Positions 30,986-41,817 of a stretch of DNA of 64,000 bases are shown here, in pieces. The first letter of the stretch is position 1. Every line of letters starts with the position of its first letter. Location: assembly GCA_963691815.1 (NCBI GenBank), contig OY829659.1, forward strand, positions 29,244,170 to 29,308,169, written 5' to 3'. Position numbers and translations under genes: made by a program. This DNA comes from Echiichthys vipera. Its lineage: Eukaryota > Chordata > Actinopteri > Perciformes > Trachinidae. Under the pieces are notes generated by a model, which saw only the letters and a list, made by a program, of their open reading frames with translations, made no database searches and was not told where the DNA came from.

Positions 30986-32330
30986 GCCCCAGCATACGTC
31001 AATATTTATATGGCTGACTGGGAACGGACCCTCTTTCCCAAGTGTTTCAAAACTCCGTTATTATACGTGAGATACCTGGACGATATATTTGGGGTCTGGA
31101 CACACGAGTCAGATTTTAAACATTATATTAACAGCCATCATGACTCCATAAAAGTCAAATACAATCTACAAGGTTCTCACATTTAGTTTTTGGACACGGA
31201 AGTCTTTATTATCAAAGACGTAACAAAGTGGACACGGGACGAGAGTGTTTTTTAAATCCACGCCTACGCCTTACTATACAAAACCAGCTTCCATCCGAAA
31301 CACACTTTTAGGGGGATTGTAAAATCTCAGTTTATAAGGTTTCGTAGGATTTGTTCCAGGCGTGATGATGTAGAAAAAGCAACAAAAGCAGTCTTTGGTG
31401 CCCTCAGGAAAAGAGGCTACAGCCGTACTTTTTTTAGGTCAATTAAGATGGATGTTGAGAGGAGTTTCGAGGGGGGAAAATGGAGTACCAGAGTAGAACA
31501 GAATAAAAACTTGGTTCCTCTGGTGACCCATTTCTCCTTCACCTCACTCCATCTGAACTCTTGTGTCAAAAGAACCTTCTCGAGGCTACAAGGTGTTACA
31601 GAATCACTTTCGGATTTTAAAATCATTTCCGCCTTTAAAAGAAATAAAAACTTTAAGCATCTATTGGTCCACGCTTCCCTCCAACCAAACACACCACAGC
31701 ATGTCAACAAACACTTTAGGGCAATTACATTTGCTTCAAATAAACACACAACATTGGGGGCCCCTGTCTGGCACAGGGTGCAGCTGGAGTCCACAAATGT
31801 GATTTATTTGATTGACTGTATAATATGTGAGAAAATTTATGTCGGACAAACACAAAATAAGTTGCTGGACCGACATAAACAACATCTCTACCATATTAAC
31901 AAAACAATTTAAGTGTCAGTGCTGTATGACCATTTCTGAACACATGGGGTTGATAATCTCAGAATTGCGGGCCTGGAGAGTCAGCCTTACTGGTCTGCAG
32001 CCCAGAGAATAAGAGCCGAGAGGCTTTGGATCGAAAAAACTGGGGTACTTTGGCCTCAATGAGATCCTGTAAACTGGAGCAGGCAGACCGGAGCCATAAT
32101 AATAATGTTGTGGATGGTTAAAGCAAAAGAGCCCAGTCTACCAGCAATGGAATTCTGGGCTACGTATAGGGCACACTGTAAGCTGTGGAGGATGCAGAGT
32201 TACGTAGAACACTACAGGCTGTTTGTGGGCTGGTGGTAAAGGGAGGGGCACCAGACTACCAACCAGGGTGTTCTGGCGCCCTACCGCCCAGATAAATGTG
32301 TATAGGAATGTTTTTTTCATTGATTTTGTT
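30986..32330 (+). pseudogene. Penelope-like element, RT C-terminal half plus GIY-YIG endonuclease
   Basis: The plus strand begins inside RT: A-x-A-Y-V-N-I-Y-M-A-D-W-E, then the catalytic R-Y-L-D-D-I-F at 31070-31090, then F-L-D-T in a new frame. Downstream 31800-31912 encodes V-I-Y-L-I-D-C-I-I-C and I-Y-V-G-Q-T, the GIY-YIG nuclease of Penelope elements. Stops near 31184 and elsewhere show decay. The upstream RT half is missing because ERV copy B begins here. Confidence 0.82.
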
Positions 32331-32404
32331 ATCTAAGAAAACCCCATGTGCCCGTGCAAGTGTGAGGGTCGCTGGACTCCCTCTCTTTAAAACTGTTTAT
32401 CTCT

Positions 32405-32460
32405 TCTAACCCTAACCCCTAACCCCTAACCCCTAACCCTACCCCCTAACCCTAACCCTA
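32405..32460. repeat. Telomere-like (CCCTAA)n tract with CCCCTAA variants
   Basis: About eight units of CCCTAA/CCCCTAA between two Penelope pieces. CCCTAA is the C-strand of vertebrate telomeres. Confidence 0.9.
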
Positions 32461-33840
32461 TTTCCCCGTCATCAACTTCTCGCCTAACCTCATTCCCACA
32501 CAAAAAAGCAACCTCACCTACATTAATAACGTCATGGTCACCAACTTCCCATCGCTCTTGGAAATCCCACATGACAACTTCATCACCGAAAAGGATAACA
32601 TCCAATGGACAGCCACCACAGCCGGACCCATATTTGACAACTGGATAGACCAACCCAGACGCACAGTCACACATACCACCCACACATCACAACCAGGACC
32701 TGGATTGGAACTCCCCCTTCAACATCCTTAATCTTGCTACATTGTTCACACACCCTCTATACCACAATGCCAACTTCTAGAGAGGGGGCTATCATTTATC
32801 CCACGTCCCACCCACCTGGACCGGGAGGAACTTCAACGGGACCTTCACAATTTCCATAGACGACTCAAAATCATTGACCACTTTCATCTCAAATCAGACC
32901 GACCAACAGTTTCCTTCACCCACCCTTCCTATTGGGAACCCCAATCGGACAACCATCACCCCCTTACACTTCAAGTCATCAACCGCAATAAAAGGGCCCT
33001 ACGACATTTCCGGTCCCCGACGGATATCCCAGATAATCTGTCGACACCGGAATGTAGGGCCCTTACTGAACTGATTCCTATCCCCAACATTATCTTCAAG
33101 CCTGCAGATAACGGCTCCAAAATTGCCATCATGGACCACCATCACTACCTCCTTCAGGCCAACAGACAACTAAACAATAAAAGATATTACAAACAACTAG
33201 ACAACACTATTCAATGCATGTTACTAATTTAGCTTCTTCCCCGGAGTTGTTTGTTGTCGCTACTCATCATTGATCATGTTTGCCACCATAATTATTATCA
33301 TTTTCATATTGTGTCACCTTAGCTGTCCTTGTTTCTACTATTCTGTTGTATTAACTGTCTTAACATATATGTCATATTCACATTACTATAAATATTATTA
33401 TAGTTACTGTTAGGCTTTGCTTGCATCTCTGGAAGTGTGTCTGTCTGTCTCTCTCTGTCCTTCTGTGTGTCTTTTCTCTCTTTCCCTCTCCTTTTCTTCC
33501 TCCCCAACCGGTCAAGACAGATGGCCGTCCTCCACAGAGCTGGGTCTGTCTGACGTTCCTGCCTGTTAAAGGGAAGGTTTTCATTGCCACCGTACTCTAC
33601 AGAGGAATTGTTGGGTCTATGTAAATCATAAATAAGTCATTGAGTGTGGTCTTAACCTACTCTGTAAAGTGTCCTGAGATAACTTTTGTTATGATTCGAC
33701 ACTATAAATAAAATTGAATTGAATTGAATATTCAACCCCAAACACAGCTCAAACTCAGACACAACAGACAAACCATGTCCCCCCGTCTCTCCTCTCACTC
33801 TTCTACCGCTCTCTCCTTTTCCTTCCTCCTTACTTTCCTT
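32461..33840 (+). pseudogene. Penelope-like element, N-terminal part, interrupted
   Basis: Readable blocks on the plus strand: L-S-F-I-P-R-P-T, F-H-R-R-L-K, then I-F-K-P-A-D-N-G-S-K-I-A-I-M-D (compare the conserved KPADKG box of Penelope RT) and Y-Y-K-Q-L. A LINE tail (33216-33728) splits it with duplicated TATTCAA; the reading appears to resume at 33736 with P-Q-T-Q. It soon becomes unrecognisable. It is the 5' portion of an element whose 3' portion type lies upstream. Confidence 0.72.
33216..33728 (+). mobile_element. 5'-truncated CR1/L2-type LINE tail with 7-bp duplication
   Basis: Contains only the 3' UTR ('tggccgtcctccacagagctggg', 'cactataaataaaattgaa') and an (ATTGA)n tail. TATTCAA occurs at 33209-33215 and 33729-33735. 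Same UTR as at 15.1, 51.8 and 58.3 kb. Confidence 0.85.
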
Positions 33841-33904
33841 CCTTTTTTTTTCTTCTAAATTTCCAGCTCCAAATAACCCTTCCACTCGGGCAAGCAAACA
33901 AATT

Positions 33905-34290
33905 TACAATTCTACACTGATAAGTGAAAGTTCTACAATGTTATGTTATATTTCTAGAATGTTAAGTTACAGTTCTAGAAGGTTAAGTCAGAGTTCTATA
34001 ATGTTAAGGTTCAGTCCTAGTATGTTAAGTCACAGTGGCACAATGTTAAGTCGCAGTTCTAGAATATGAAGTCACTGCTTTAGAATCTAAGTAACAGTTC
34101 CAGGGTCTTAAGTTACAATTCTAGAATGTTAAGTCAATGTTCTAGAATGTTAAGTAACAATTCTAGAATGTTGTGTTACAGTTCTAGAATTTTAAGTCAA
34201 AGTGACACAATGTTACGTCGCAGTTCTAGAATACGAAGTCACTGTTTTAGAATGTTAAGTTAAAGTTCTAAAATGTTAAGTTAGCCTTCA
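33905..34290. repeat. ~20-bp minisatellite
   Basis: About 18 units of the type TTCTAGAATGTTAAGTTACA. Many contain the TCTAGA palindrome. Confidence 0.92.
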
Positions 34291-35090
34291 TTTCGTCATC
34301 ATATAATCATTCTTGGTCATCTCATCATTTTATGGAGGAGAAAAGTCCTGCATAGTCCCAAATTGGCCTCTGTTTTGACATACATGGATAACCTGTAAAA
34401 CTAAATTATAAACTGTAAATTATAAATGCAAAATCACGATATAGTGTTATGTAAAACTATCAACTAACAAATGTAGTGTAAGCCTGAGCAACTGTAGATT
34501 AGCGCTTACCTGCGTTGTTCAGTTGTCTTAAATCAAAGCATGAAATCAGAATATATATGTGTTAATATCTGAAAATGAACCTTAAACTCACTGAATACAG
34601 TGAATGAAAACACCACTTTCCTCTATCCTGACTCTCAACTGTGCAGATCATCCGCTGTGATCTGGCGATTATCACCATCTAATCTCTGAGTGTTTACATC
34701 CACCATACCATATCTCTCCTGAAGTCACTATTTGTGATTTGCCTTGACTGTCTTATTACCATTAAACCTGTAACTATTCTCTGGTGTATGATTATGATGT
34801 AACCTTTATAATGGGACTTACACTCTAATATTGGATAGCAAACACAAATGAAATTCATGAACATTCTTGTAAAGTCAAATTTAATAATGTGGGTGCATGT
34901 GTCGGCATCGTCCAGACATTCCATAGCTCATTTGCCCTGGGTAGTGGTTCAGTTAAGCAACTCCAGTTGAGCCATTTGTAGTTTTGTGTCCTCTGCTGCC
35001 CGCTTATACCACATTCCCTGGATCCACCTTTTCAGTATGGGTATGATGCAACAGTGTAGGGAGGCTACAATAATTAACACTATGAATATG
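34291..35090. other. Unassigned region
   Basis: A/T-rich, with no supported gene. Short ORFs lack splice context or domain signals. Confidence 0.5.
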
Positions 35091-35094
35091 ACCG

Positions 35095-35277
35095 CAATAG
35101 CTTTTTATCTCATACTTTTGACTTTTTATCTCAATATTAAGACTTTATCTCATTATTATGACTTTGTATCTTATTATTTTGACATATTATGTCATTATGA
35201 CTTTTTATCTCATTATTTTGACTTTTTATCTCATTATAATGACTTTTTATATCATTATTTCGACTTTTTATCTTGCT
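35095..35277. repeat. TTTTTATCTCATTATTNTGAC minisatellite, left block
   Basis: Roughly 20-23-bp units. It stops where the RLE LINE begins and resumes at about 38415. Confidence 0.9.
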
Positions 35278-35340
35278 TATCTGGACCCGTCCAGTGACTG
35301 CTGAGAAAGATCAGCTGACGACAGGGGAAAGCCCTTGTGA

Positions 35341-35788
35341 CAGCATGGAGAGACAGCTGGCAGGAGGGAGTAGACCCCAACGGGACAGTCGTGGGTTAGC
35401 TGCCCGCGACTGTAGTCTCTCACGCCTTGCAGGTTGGAGGAGGCTAGCTACGAAGAAGCAAACAAAGAGAACACCCCCAGAGTCTGCGAGAGCGGGGGCA
35501 GAAGAAGACTCATCGGCTGACAAAATGGTAATGACTGGTCCGGAAACGACTACGAGTAAAGACAGCACAGCGCAAGAGAGCACCACAGCAACCAGCGCAG
35601 CCGACCCCAAGCTGCAGATATGTAGCTGCGGTTGGAGGAAAATAACATCTTTTCGGGGACTGAGGATTCACCAGGGAAGGAAAAAGTGCTTGACAGAAGA
35701 GAGACAGAAGGAGTCAAATCAGTCGAATGAAGTTTGGAGAACATCAGCACTCCTGTCACAGAAGAGGCAAACTCAAGCACTGAACTAG
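35341..35788 (+). CDS. RLE LINE N-terminus with C2H2-type zinc finger
   Basis: A basic Ser/Thr-rich start, then C-S-C-G-W...H-Q-G-R-K-K-C at about 35618-35690, a DNA-binding finger as used by RLE LINEs for target recognition. The frame closes at 35788 and the next part (35872-36249) is in another frame, with R-L-K-x-x-W and coiled-coil-like Lys/Glu content, so the ORF is broken. Confidence 0.65.
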
Positions 35789-36575
35789 CGGTGGAACAAA
35801 CATCAGCGGTGGAACCCACCCAAACTCCCTGACCTGCAGTCGAGCGGAGACTTCCAAGCTACAAACTGCGTGTGAAGTGGCCCGGTGCTGCGGAAAAGAA
35901 ACTGTGGGAAACGGTGAACAGTGACCTGACCCTGTCCCTCGAACAACTTCGAGGCACAGTGGAGAAGAAAATGGAGAATATGGGAAACATCCTCCATCAA
36001 TACGGAGCAGAACGCTTCGGAGTGCTACAGCCGAAAGTTGCTAAACAGGCTCCCACTCCACCAGTCTCCAGGAGGCAGCAAGAGATCAAGTGCCTTGTCC
36101 AAGAATGGAGACAACTCAAGAAACTTTGGAAGAAGGCCTCGGAAGTGGAAAAGGGAGCATCAGCACTCTCCAAGCTGACATCAAAACACGTCTGGCATCC
36201 CTCCGCAGAGCAGAGAACTCACGGAAACGAAGGAGGAATAAAGAACTAACAAGAACACGGTTCTACAAAGATCCCTTCAAATTCCTAAAGACTCTCTTCA
36301 CCAAGGAGAAAAGCGGAGTTCTAAAAACAACAAAGAAAGACCTGGAGGAGCACCTGAGAAACAACGCACTCTGATCCAAAGCGCCATGAACAACTGGCCA
36401 TTCCTCCAGACATTCCACAAATCAACCCCCCAGAGCATCAATTTGAGACCGGTCCTCCAACGTGGAAGGAGGTGGAGAAAATTGTCCATCGGGCGAGAAC
36501 AGCTTCAGCTCCTGGGCCAAACGGAGACCCATACAAAGTGTACAAGAACGCACCAGGTGTCTGTAGGTTTCTCTC

Positions 36576-37019
36576 ATGAGAACGGTATGGCAGAAGAGAT
36601 CCATTCCCAAAGCGTGGCGTAGGGCAGGGGGGATCCTTATCCCAAAGGAGAAAGACGCAGAAAACATCAGTCAGTTCCGCCCAATTGCCTTGCTTAACGT
36701 GGAGGGAAAGATCTTCTTCGGAGTCATCTCACAAAGGATGGCCGAGTACCTGCACAGAAAGGAGTACGTGGATACATCTGTTCAGAAGGCAGGAATATCT
36801 GGCTTTTCCGGGTGCCTAGAACATGCCAGCATGATCTGGCACCAGCTCCAAGTGGCAAAACTGGAGAAAAGGGACCTCCATGCAATCTTCTTGGATCTTG
36901 CAAACGCCTTCGGCTCTGTGCCCCATGAGCTCCTCTGGACAACCTTTAAGCTCTTTAACATCCCAGACACCATCACAACCCTGGTCAAAGACTACTTTCA
37001 GGACCTGCACCAACCTTAG
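36576..37019 (+). pseudogene. RLE LINE reverse transcriptase, fingers/palm fragment
   Basis: Reads W-R-R-A-G-G-I-L-I-P-K, F-R-P-I-A-L-L-N-V-E-G-K, G-I-S-G-F-S-G-C-L-E-H and motif A as F-L-D-L-A-N-A-F-G-S-V-P. After F-Q-D-L (37010) the reading jumps to post-RT sequence: the segment with the YADD motif is absent, so this copy cannot reverse transcribe. Confidence 0.8.
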
Positions 37020-37180
37020 CTACTGGGCGCAAGTGGACACCAGCAAGGGCAGTGGAGGAGGCAACAGCAGCTCTCAGGCATGCTGACATTGTGGGGAACG
37101 TTTAGCAAGGAAGAGGAGGCCTCGGTTTAACAACTAGCCGCCCAGCCTGGAGAAATGCCACTGCGCCAGCACGGAGGAAG

Positions 37181-38086
37181 ATGGTAGTGGAGGAAGTGAG
37201 GCGTCAGGAGGAGGCAGCAAGATGGGCCAAGGCAGTTGCCCTTGGCAAACAGGGTCTGTGGACATGGTGGGAGAGTGTTGAAAGGAGGAGGCTGAGCTGG
37301 AGGGATGTATGGGCCATGGAAGCGAGAAGCTTGAGCTTCACAATCAGAGCCACCTATGACGTCCTTCCAACACCGACTAACCTCCACCAGTGGTTTGGCG
37401 AAGATCCTGGAAGCGTCCTGTGTGCAAGGCCAGCCTCCCTCGGGCACATACTCACAGGGTGTAAAACCAGCCTCACCCAAGGACGGTACACTTGGCGCCA
37501 CAACCAAGTCTTGAAGAGCCTTGCTTCAACACTGGAGGGAAAACGGTCCAGCATCAACGCCCTACCACGGCCAACATCTAGCACCTCATGGGCAACTGCC
37601 TTTGTCCGCGAAGGGGCCACAGCTACCAGGAGCAACTCTACACCATCAGAGAGAAGCCAGCTGTGCCTAGCACGTGACTGGAATATGCTGGCAGATATTG
37701 GCAAACAGCTGGTGTTCCCCTCGGAGATCGCCACCACCACCTTGAGGCCTGACTTGGTGCTCTGGTCCCCTTCCTTAAAGAAGGTTTACATAATCAAACT
37801 CACTTTACCCTGGGAGGATGCCATGGAGGAGGCATACGAGCGGAAACACCTGCGGTATACCAAGCTAGCCGCTGAAGCCCGACAACGTGGCTGGAACGCT
37901 GAAGTCCGCCCAGTGGAAGTTGGGTGCAGGGGGTTCGTGGGGACATCTACCACAAAACTTCTGAGGGACTTGGGAGTTAAGGGCCAGAGCCAACGCACAG
38001 CCATCAAAGCCGCATCAGAGGCAGCAGAAAGAAGCAGCCAGTGGCTCTGGCTGAAGCGAAACGTCCCCAGTTGGGCCCCCAAATAG
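37181..38086 (+). CDS. RLE LINE C-terminus: CCHC-like knuckle and restriction-like endonuclease
   Basis: A 301-codon open frame. A knuckle-like C...H-I-L-T-G-C near residues 81-95 is followed by G-R-Y-T-W-R-H-N. The endonuclease core near residue 190 reads R-P-D-L-V-L-W-S...V-Y-I-I-K-L-T-L-P-W-E-D with E-R-K downstream, the PD-(D/E)XK-like pattern of R2-group LINEs (family form usually E-L-T; here K-L-T). This nuclease cuts the target for TPRT. The remaining ORF ends with a basic tail. Confidence 0.8.
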   Translation: MVVEEVRRQEEAARWAKAVALGKQGLWTWWESVERRRLSWRDVWAMEARSLSFTIRATYDVLPTPTNLHQWFGEDPGSVLCARPASLGHILTGCKTSLTQGRYTWRHNQVLKSLASTLEGKRSSINALPRPTSSTSWATAFVREGATATRSNSTPSERSQLCLARDWNMLADIGKQLVFPSEIATTTLRPDLVLWSPSLKKVYIIKLTLPWEDAMEEAYERKHLRYTKLAAEARQRGWNAEVRPVEVGCRGFVGTSTTKLLRDLGVKGQSQRTAIKAASEAAERSSQWLWLKRNVPSWAPK

Positions 38087-38414
38087 TGTGAGAGGAGGTA
38101 TGCGGTCAGCCTAGGCCTGACTCAGGGAGCTGGACGCCTCTGCCATGCATAGTCCCCTGAGATGTCCGCCACTTGACAACAAGGTGACTCTCACGGCTAA
38201 TTGGGCTTGGGACGCAAGCTCAGGGCTGATCACCCTGTGGCTGACCGCCTCTGGGGAGGGTGTATAGTGTAAATGGCCGAAACACCCCACGATCCAGAGG
38301 AACACTACTGATGATGCGTCCCGTAAATTCAATTATCCTTCAAGTCATCCTCCACCAGCTAATTGTATGTGCTTGCACAAGGATAACAACATCTCATCCT
38401 ATTTATTCTGGAAT

Positions 38415-38790
38415 CTGCTATTTCGACTTTCTATCTTATTTTGACTTCATCTTATTATTTTGACTTTTAATATTGTTATTTTGACTTTTAATCTCATTAT
38501 TATGACTTTTTATTTTAGTATTACGACTTTTTATCTCATTATTATGACTTTTTATCTCATTAGTATGACTTTATCTCATTATTATAACTTCTTATCTTAT
38601 TATTTTGACATATTATCTCATTATTATGATTTTTTATCCCATCATTATGACTTTTTATCTTATTATTTTGACATTTTATCTCATTATGACTTTTTATCTC
38701 ATTATTTTGACTTTATCTCATTATTTTGACTTTTTATCTCATTAGTATGACTTTTTATCTCATTATTCTGACTTTTTCTCTCAATATTTT
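38415..38790. repeat. TTTTTATCTCATTATTNTGAC minisatellite, right block
   Basis: Continuation of the left block, with about 17-18 units. Confidence 0.9.
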
Positions 38791-38792
38791 GA

Positions 38793-38875
38793 CCTACTCT
38801 ACATGTAAAGTGTCTTCAGATAACTTTTGTTCTAATTTAGCACTGTAAATAAAATGTAATTGTATGTTGACAGGC
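38793..38875 (+). mobile_element. LINE 3' end remnant
   Basis: 'tgtaaagtgtcttcagata' and 'agcactgtaaataaaat' match the 3' terminus of the LINE tail at 33.6 kb. Only about 80 bp remain. Confidence 0.6.
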
Positions 38876-38975
38876 GGGGGCCGGGCCCTTTTTGATGACG
38901 GGGTATACTTTATGGGCGTGTTCCTAATCTAATTAATCTAACTAATCCACACAGCAGTGTGAGTGAGACACCAAC

Positions 38976-39068
38976 ATGGACATAATTTTATACTTTACGG
39001 TTCTTCTTCTCTGCTTCCTTTACAAAAATGCACTACAACATCCTGTGGTCTACAGCGGCCTCAAGTGA
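38976..39068 (+). CDS. Small ORF, signal-peptide-like, unidentified
   Basis: A 30-residue frame: ATG, then a run of Ile/Leu/Phe/Val/Cys with few charges, then a polar tail. It resembles a signal peptide or tiny membrane peptide. No splice donor or homologue recognised; it may be chance. Confidence 0.15.
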   Translation: MDIILYFTVLLLCFLYKNALQHPVVYSGLK

Positions 39069-39174
39069 CCCTAGCAAGTAAAGAGTAAATTAATATACAT
39101 GAAGTGGAGATGTTTCTTCACTTGTGTTTCTTCACTTGTGTTTTATCAATTTGCAACGCTTTTGTCCTTGTCAG

Positions 39175-39210
39175 CCACCAAAGAGAAAGGTCTGTGAGAG
39201 CTGTGTGAAG
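39175..39210 (+). CDS. Candidate 36-bp micro-exon
   Basis: Polypyrimidine plus acceptor (ccttgtcag) and donor (AAG|gtaatc). It reads P-P-K-R-K-V-C-E-S-C-V-K in phase 0. Isolated, so weak. Confidence 0.2.
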
Positions 39211-40694
39211 GTAATCCCAGTCCCCTTTTATTCAGGACTTTTTTAAATCTTGTTGATTTCCTATTTGGTAGCCTTAACTGTTAGTTTCAAAATCTAATAC
39301 TGTTATCAGCAACCTTACTGAATGAAGAATACCTAGTTTGCGGGAAAGCATCTTGCATTAAATAGCATGTAAAACTAACAATGAATGTGTGCAGCCAGGA
39401 CAGCTCACCTGCTAAGCTGTATGTACGCTGTGTTGCAGCAACCTCACATGTTACATCAAGGCTTTGTTCGGAATTAAAATTGACACTAAGTCTTTCAGCT
39501 TGAGAAGTAGGTTTGCACGTCAGTCTGACTGTGCAGTGTTGTGTGCGTCACTGATGGGTGTGGGAAAATTAAGGGAGGGGTGGAGTACAATAAGAGGAGG
39601 AGGGGTTAGGGGTGATGGAGGAAAGAAAACTGAACCTGTGCCTGGCAGGAATAAAGAGTAGAAAGTGACTGACAGCACTGTGTGGCTGGCCTTTAAAAGA
39701 CATAGTCCAGTAACTTCGCAATTTTTGAAAAAACAAACAAACATCCGGATATACATTCTTGATCTTCTGGGTTTTAAGGTCTTACAGGTCTCAATAAGGA
39801 TGAGCTGTATTCCTGCCTCACACAGGTAAGCTACATGAATAAAATACTCATTTCACACAATATAGCTACCTGCTCAAACATTCATAGCTGTAAGAAGTGA
39901 AGTGTGCTGTATCAAAGTACAATGGTAAAGATGAGGCCACACTGAATAATTGATTCAAGAATCAATCTTAAATTAAATTCATCGAAAAATTGAAGAGGAA
40001 TTAGATTATGCACCCACTCTCTGGGAGAAATATAATGTAGATCATTTCAACAGCTCACTCTATGGTAGGTTCAATTATTATTGCATTGCCCAGTTCTAAC
40101 TACAGTTAAATACCCACTGACTCTATTTAAGTTCAAATAGATGTGATAAACAAGTGGTTGGTGTTTGTTGGTGATTGGAGACTGGACAACATTGAAATGT
40201 GTGTCCCTTTTTTATTAAGATACTCAATGCCAACATCATCATCAGAAGTGTACATACATTATAACACTGATGTCCAGCTCTGGTAATCTGGAAATTACTT
40301 TTATATATTTCTACTAGTGTAACCAGATCCTCTCTTAATTTTTTTAACATATGTATGGAATATAATTATCCTTTCTAGGTCTTCTTTAACCAGGCTCTCT
40401 CATCCCTCCTCCATCCTTGGAGTTGAGGAGTCAGTTGTTGTTTAAGGCTATTATGTCATTAAGTGCTTACCTGCAGATTAACACAACAGGAGAAACTCCT
40501 TCCCTGCTCCCTCTCTCCTCATCTTCTCTGTTTTGTATTGGAAAATGTCTTAATGCAACACAATACCTGTAATATGTGTGGAGTCAAGCTGAGCAGGCAG
40601 TGCCTGAGATAAACTGGTTTGATCTTAGGACATCTTTCACAAGATCTTTTAAATGGTGTGGTTAATGCCTGGGCTTGGGGAAGCTTTACATTTA

Positions 40695-41542
40695 GGGTGT
40701 TTTCACATATAGTCATCTTTAAGTGGACCCAAAAGTGGACCAAGTGAAAAGGGACTCAGTTCTTCTTGCTTTCACATTGTTTTAACACAGTGGTATTGTT
40801 ACTTTTACTGAAGTAAAGATCTGAGATCTTCTTCCACCACAGGCTACTGTTGATTTGATTTATTTTCCACTGCTGTGGGCCAGTTCACTGATGACGTGAC
40901 ATCTGTGCTACAGTAGACTAGATGAGCTGCCATTACAACACTCATGTTATGGATTCATAGTGTACAGAAAATTAACATTTATAAAACAGGCAACAGTCTT
41001 TGTGTACTTTTATTTTAACTATGTAGCTATTTGGCACTCTATTTATGTGATGAATATGGTTTCATTACTGCTTATTATTATGCATTAATAAACAAGTGGC
41101 CAACAAACAGGGGCGGAGTGGGACACAAAAATCCACCGGGACAATTCTGACTGCACTGGCCCACAACAGGCCCATCCCATCCCCTCCACCAGGACAGTGT
41201 GTCTGTGTGTCTGTGTGTGTTTGTGTCTCCCGGTCGGCCGGTGGCCACTCTGCCCCTGCCAACAAATATTCAAACAGAATGACTGGTAGATTATTTGCTG
41301 GCATCGGTGATATAATGTTCTGCTTCTGCAGGATGAAACAATGTCTAAACCCTGAGTGTATTTATTTTTTCGAGCACTTGTCTACGGAAAGCCTAGAGGG
41401 CTAAAATACAATGGCAAAGGCTGAAGTGAACCTGGAGCGCTTTGTGTTCAAAGAGTACTGGTGAAGCGAACCGTACTAATACGGTGAGTCCTCGATCTGA
41501 GTTGGTCTAGAGGGCTGAAAGGGACCAAGTGTGAAAACATCC
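40695..41542. mobile_element. PIF/Harbinger-type MITE, TTA duplication
   Basis: Ends GGGTGTTTTCACA and TGTGAAAACATCC. TTA flanks at 40692-40694 and 41543-41545. 848 bp, no coding, and carries a 151-bp hAT MITE inside. Confidence 0.75.
41108..41258. mobile_element. hAT-type MITE, 8-bp duplication
   Basis: TIRs CAGGGGCGGAGTGG and CCACTCTGCCCCTG (one mismatch). Identical CCAACAAA flanks at 41100-41107 and 41259-41266. Confidence 0.85.
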
Positions 41543-41817
41543 TTAGACATCGTTGGGGCTGTAAAGCCTCACTTGAGCTGAAATACGTCAGTTTGCTCCA
41601 TCCCAAAAGCACAACTTTAGGCTGCACGTGTTACAAATGGTGCCAGAATAAATGCAGTGAAAATTGGTTTCCATAGGGAGGGGTCATCAGGGTATGACCG
41701 TGTCATTTGACTATTCATCTGCACCTATGACTTAGGTTCACATAGACTTTTGCGGTCTGTTCACTTCTGAGACAGCATCTGTAAAAACTCATCTCATCTA
41801 ATCTTATCTTCAACCGC

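Larger units (their letters stand above)
35278..38400 (+). mobile_element. RLE-type LINE (R2/NeSL/Hero-like) embedded in a minisatellite
   Basis: A plus-strand element with an N-terminal zinc finger, partial RT and a C-terminal restriction-like endonuclease, flanked on both sides by the same minisatellite. The phrase ATTTCGACTTTNTATCTT occurs at both junctions (about 35258-35275 and 38423-38440) and may be a target duplication. The catalytic RT core is missing. Confidence 0.78.
38876..40690. other. Mostly unassigned non-coding DNA
   Basis: No repeat boundary is clear. It contains a 31-codon ORF (38976-39068) with a hydrophobic N-terminus and a 36-bp exon-like piece (39175-39210). It may be upstream sequence of the LBH-like gene; this is position-based inference only. 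Confidence 0.4.

Noticed and set aside
32405..32460. True chromosome end
   Set aside because: Only about 50 bases, degenerate, and flanked on both sides by Penelope-like coding remnants: interstitial.
33905..34290. Regular short repeats resembling a CRISPR array
   Set aside because: Units are contiguous ~20 bp without unique spacers, and the context is eukaryotic. Minisatellite.
40781..40843. Separate hAT fragment ('cagtggt...ccaccacag')
   Set aside because: Phrase resembles a common fish hAT terminus, but it is too short and lacks a duplication to set limits.
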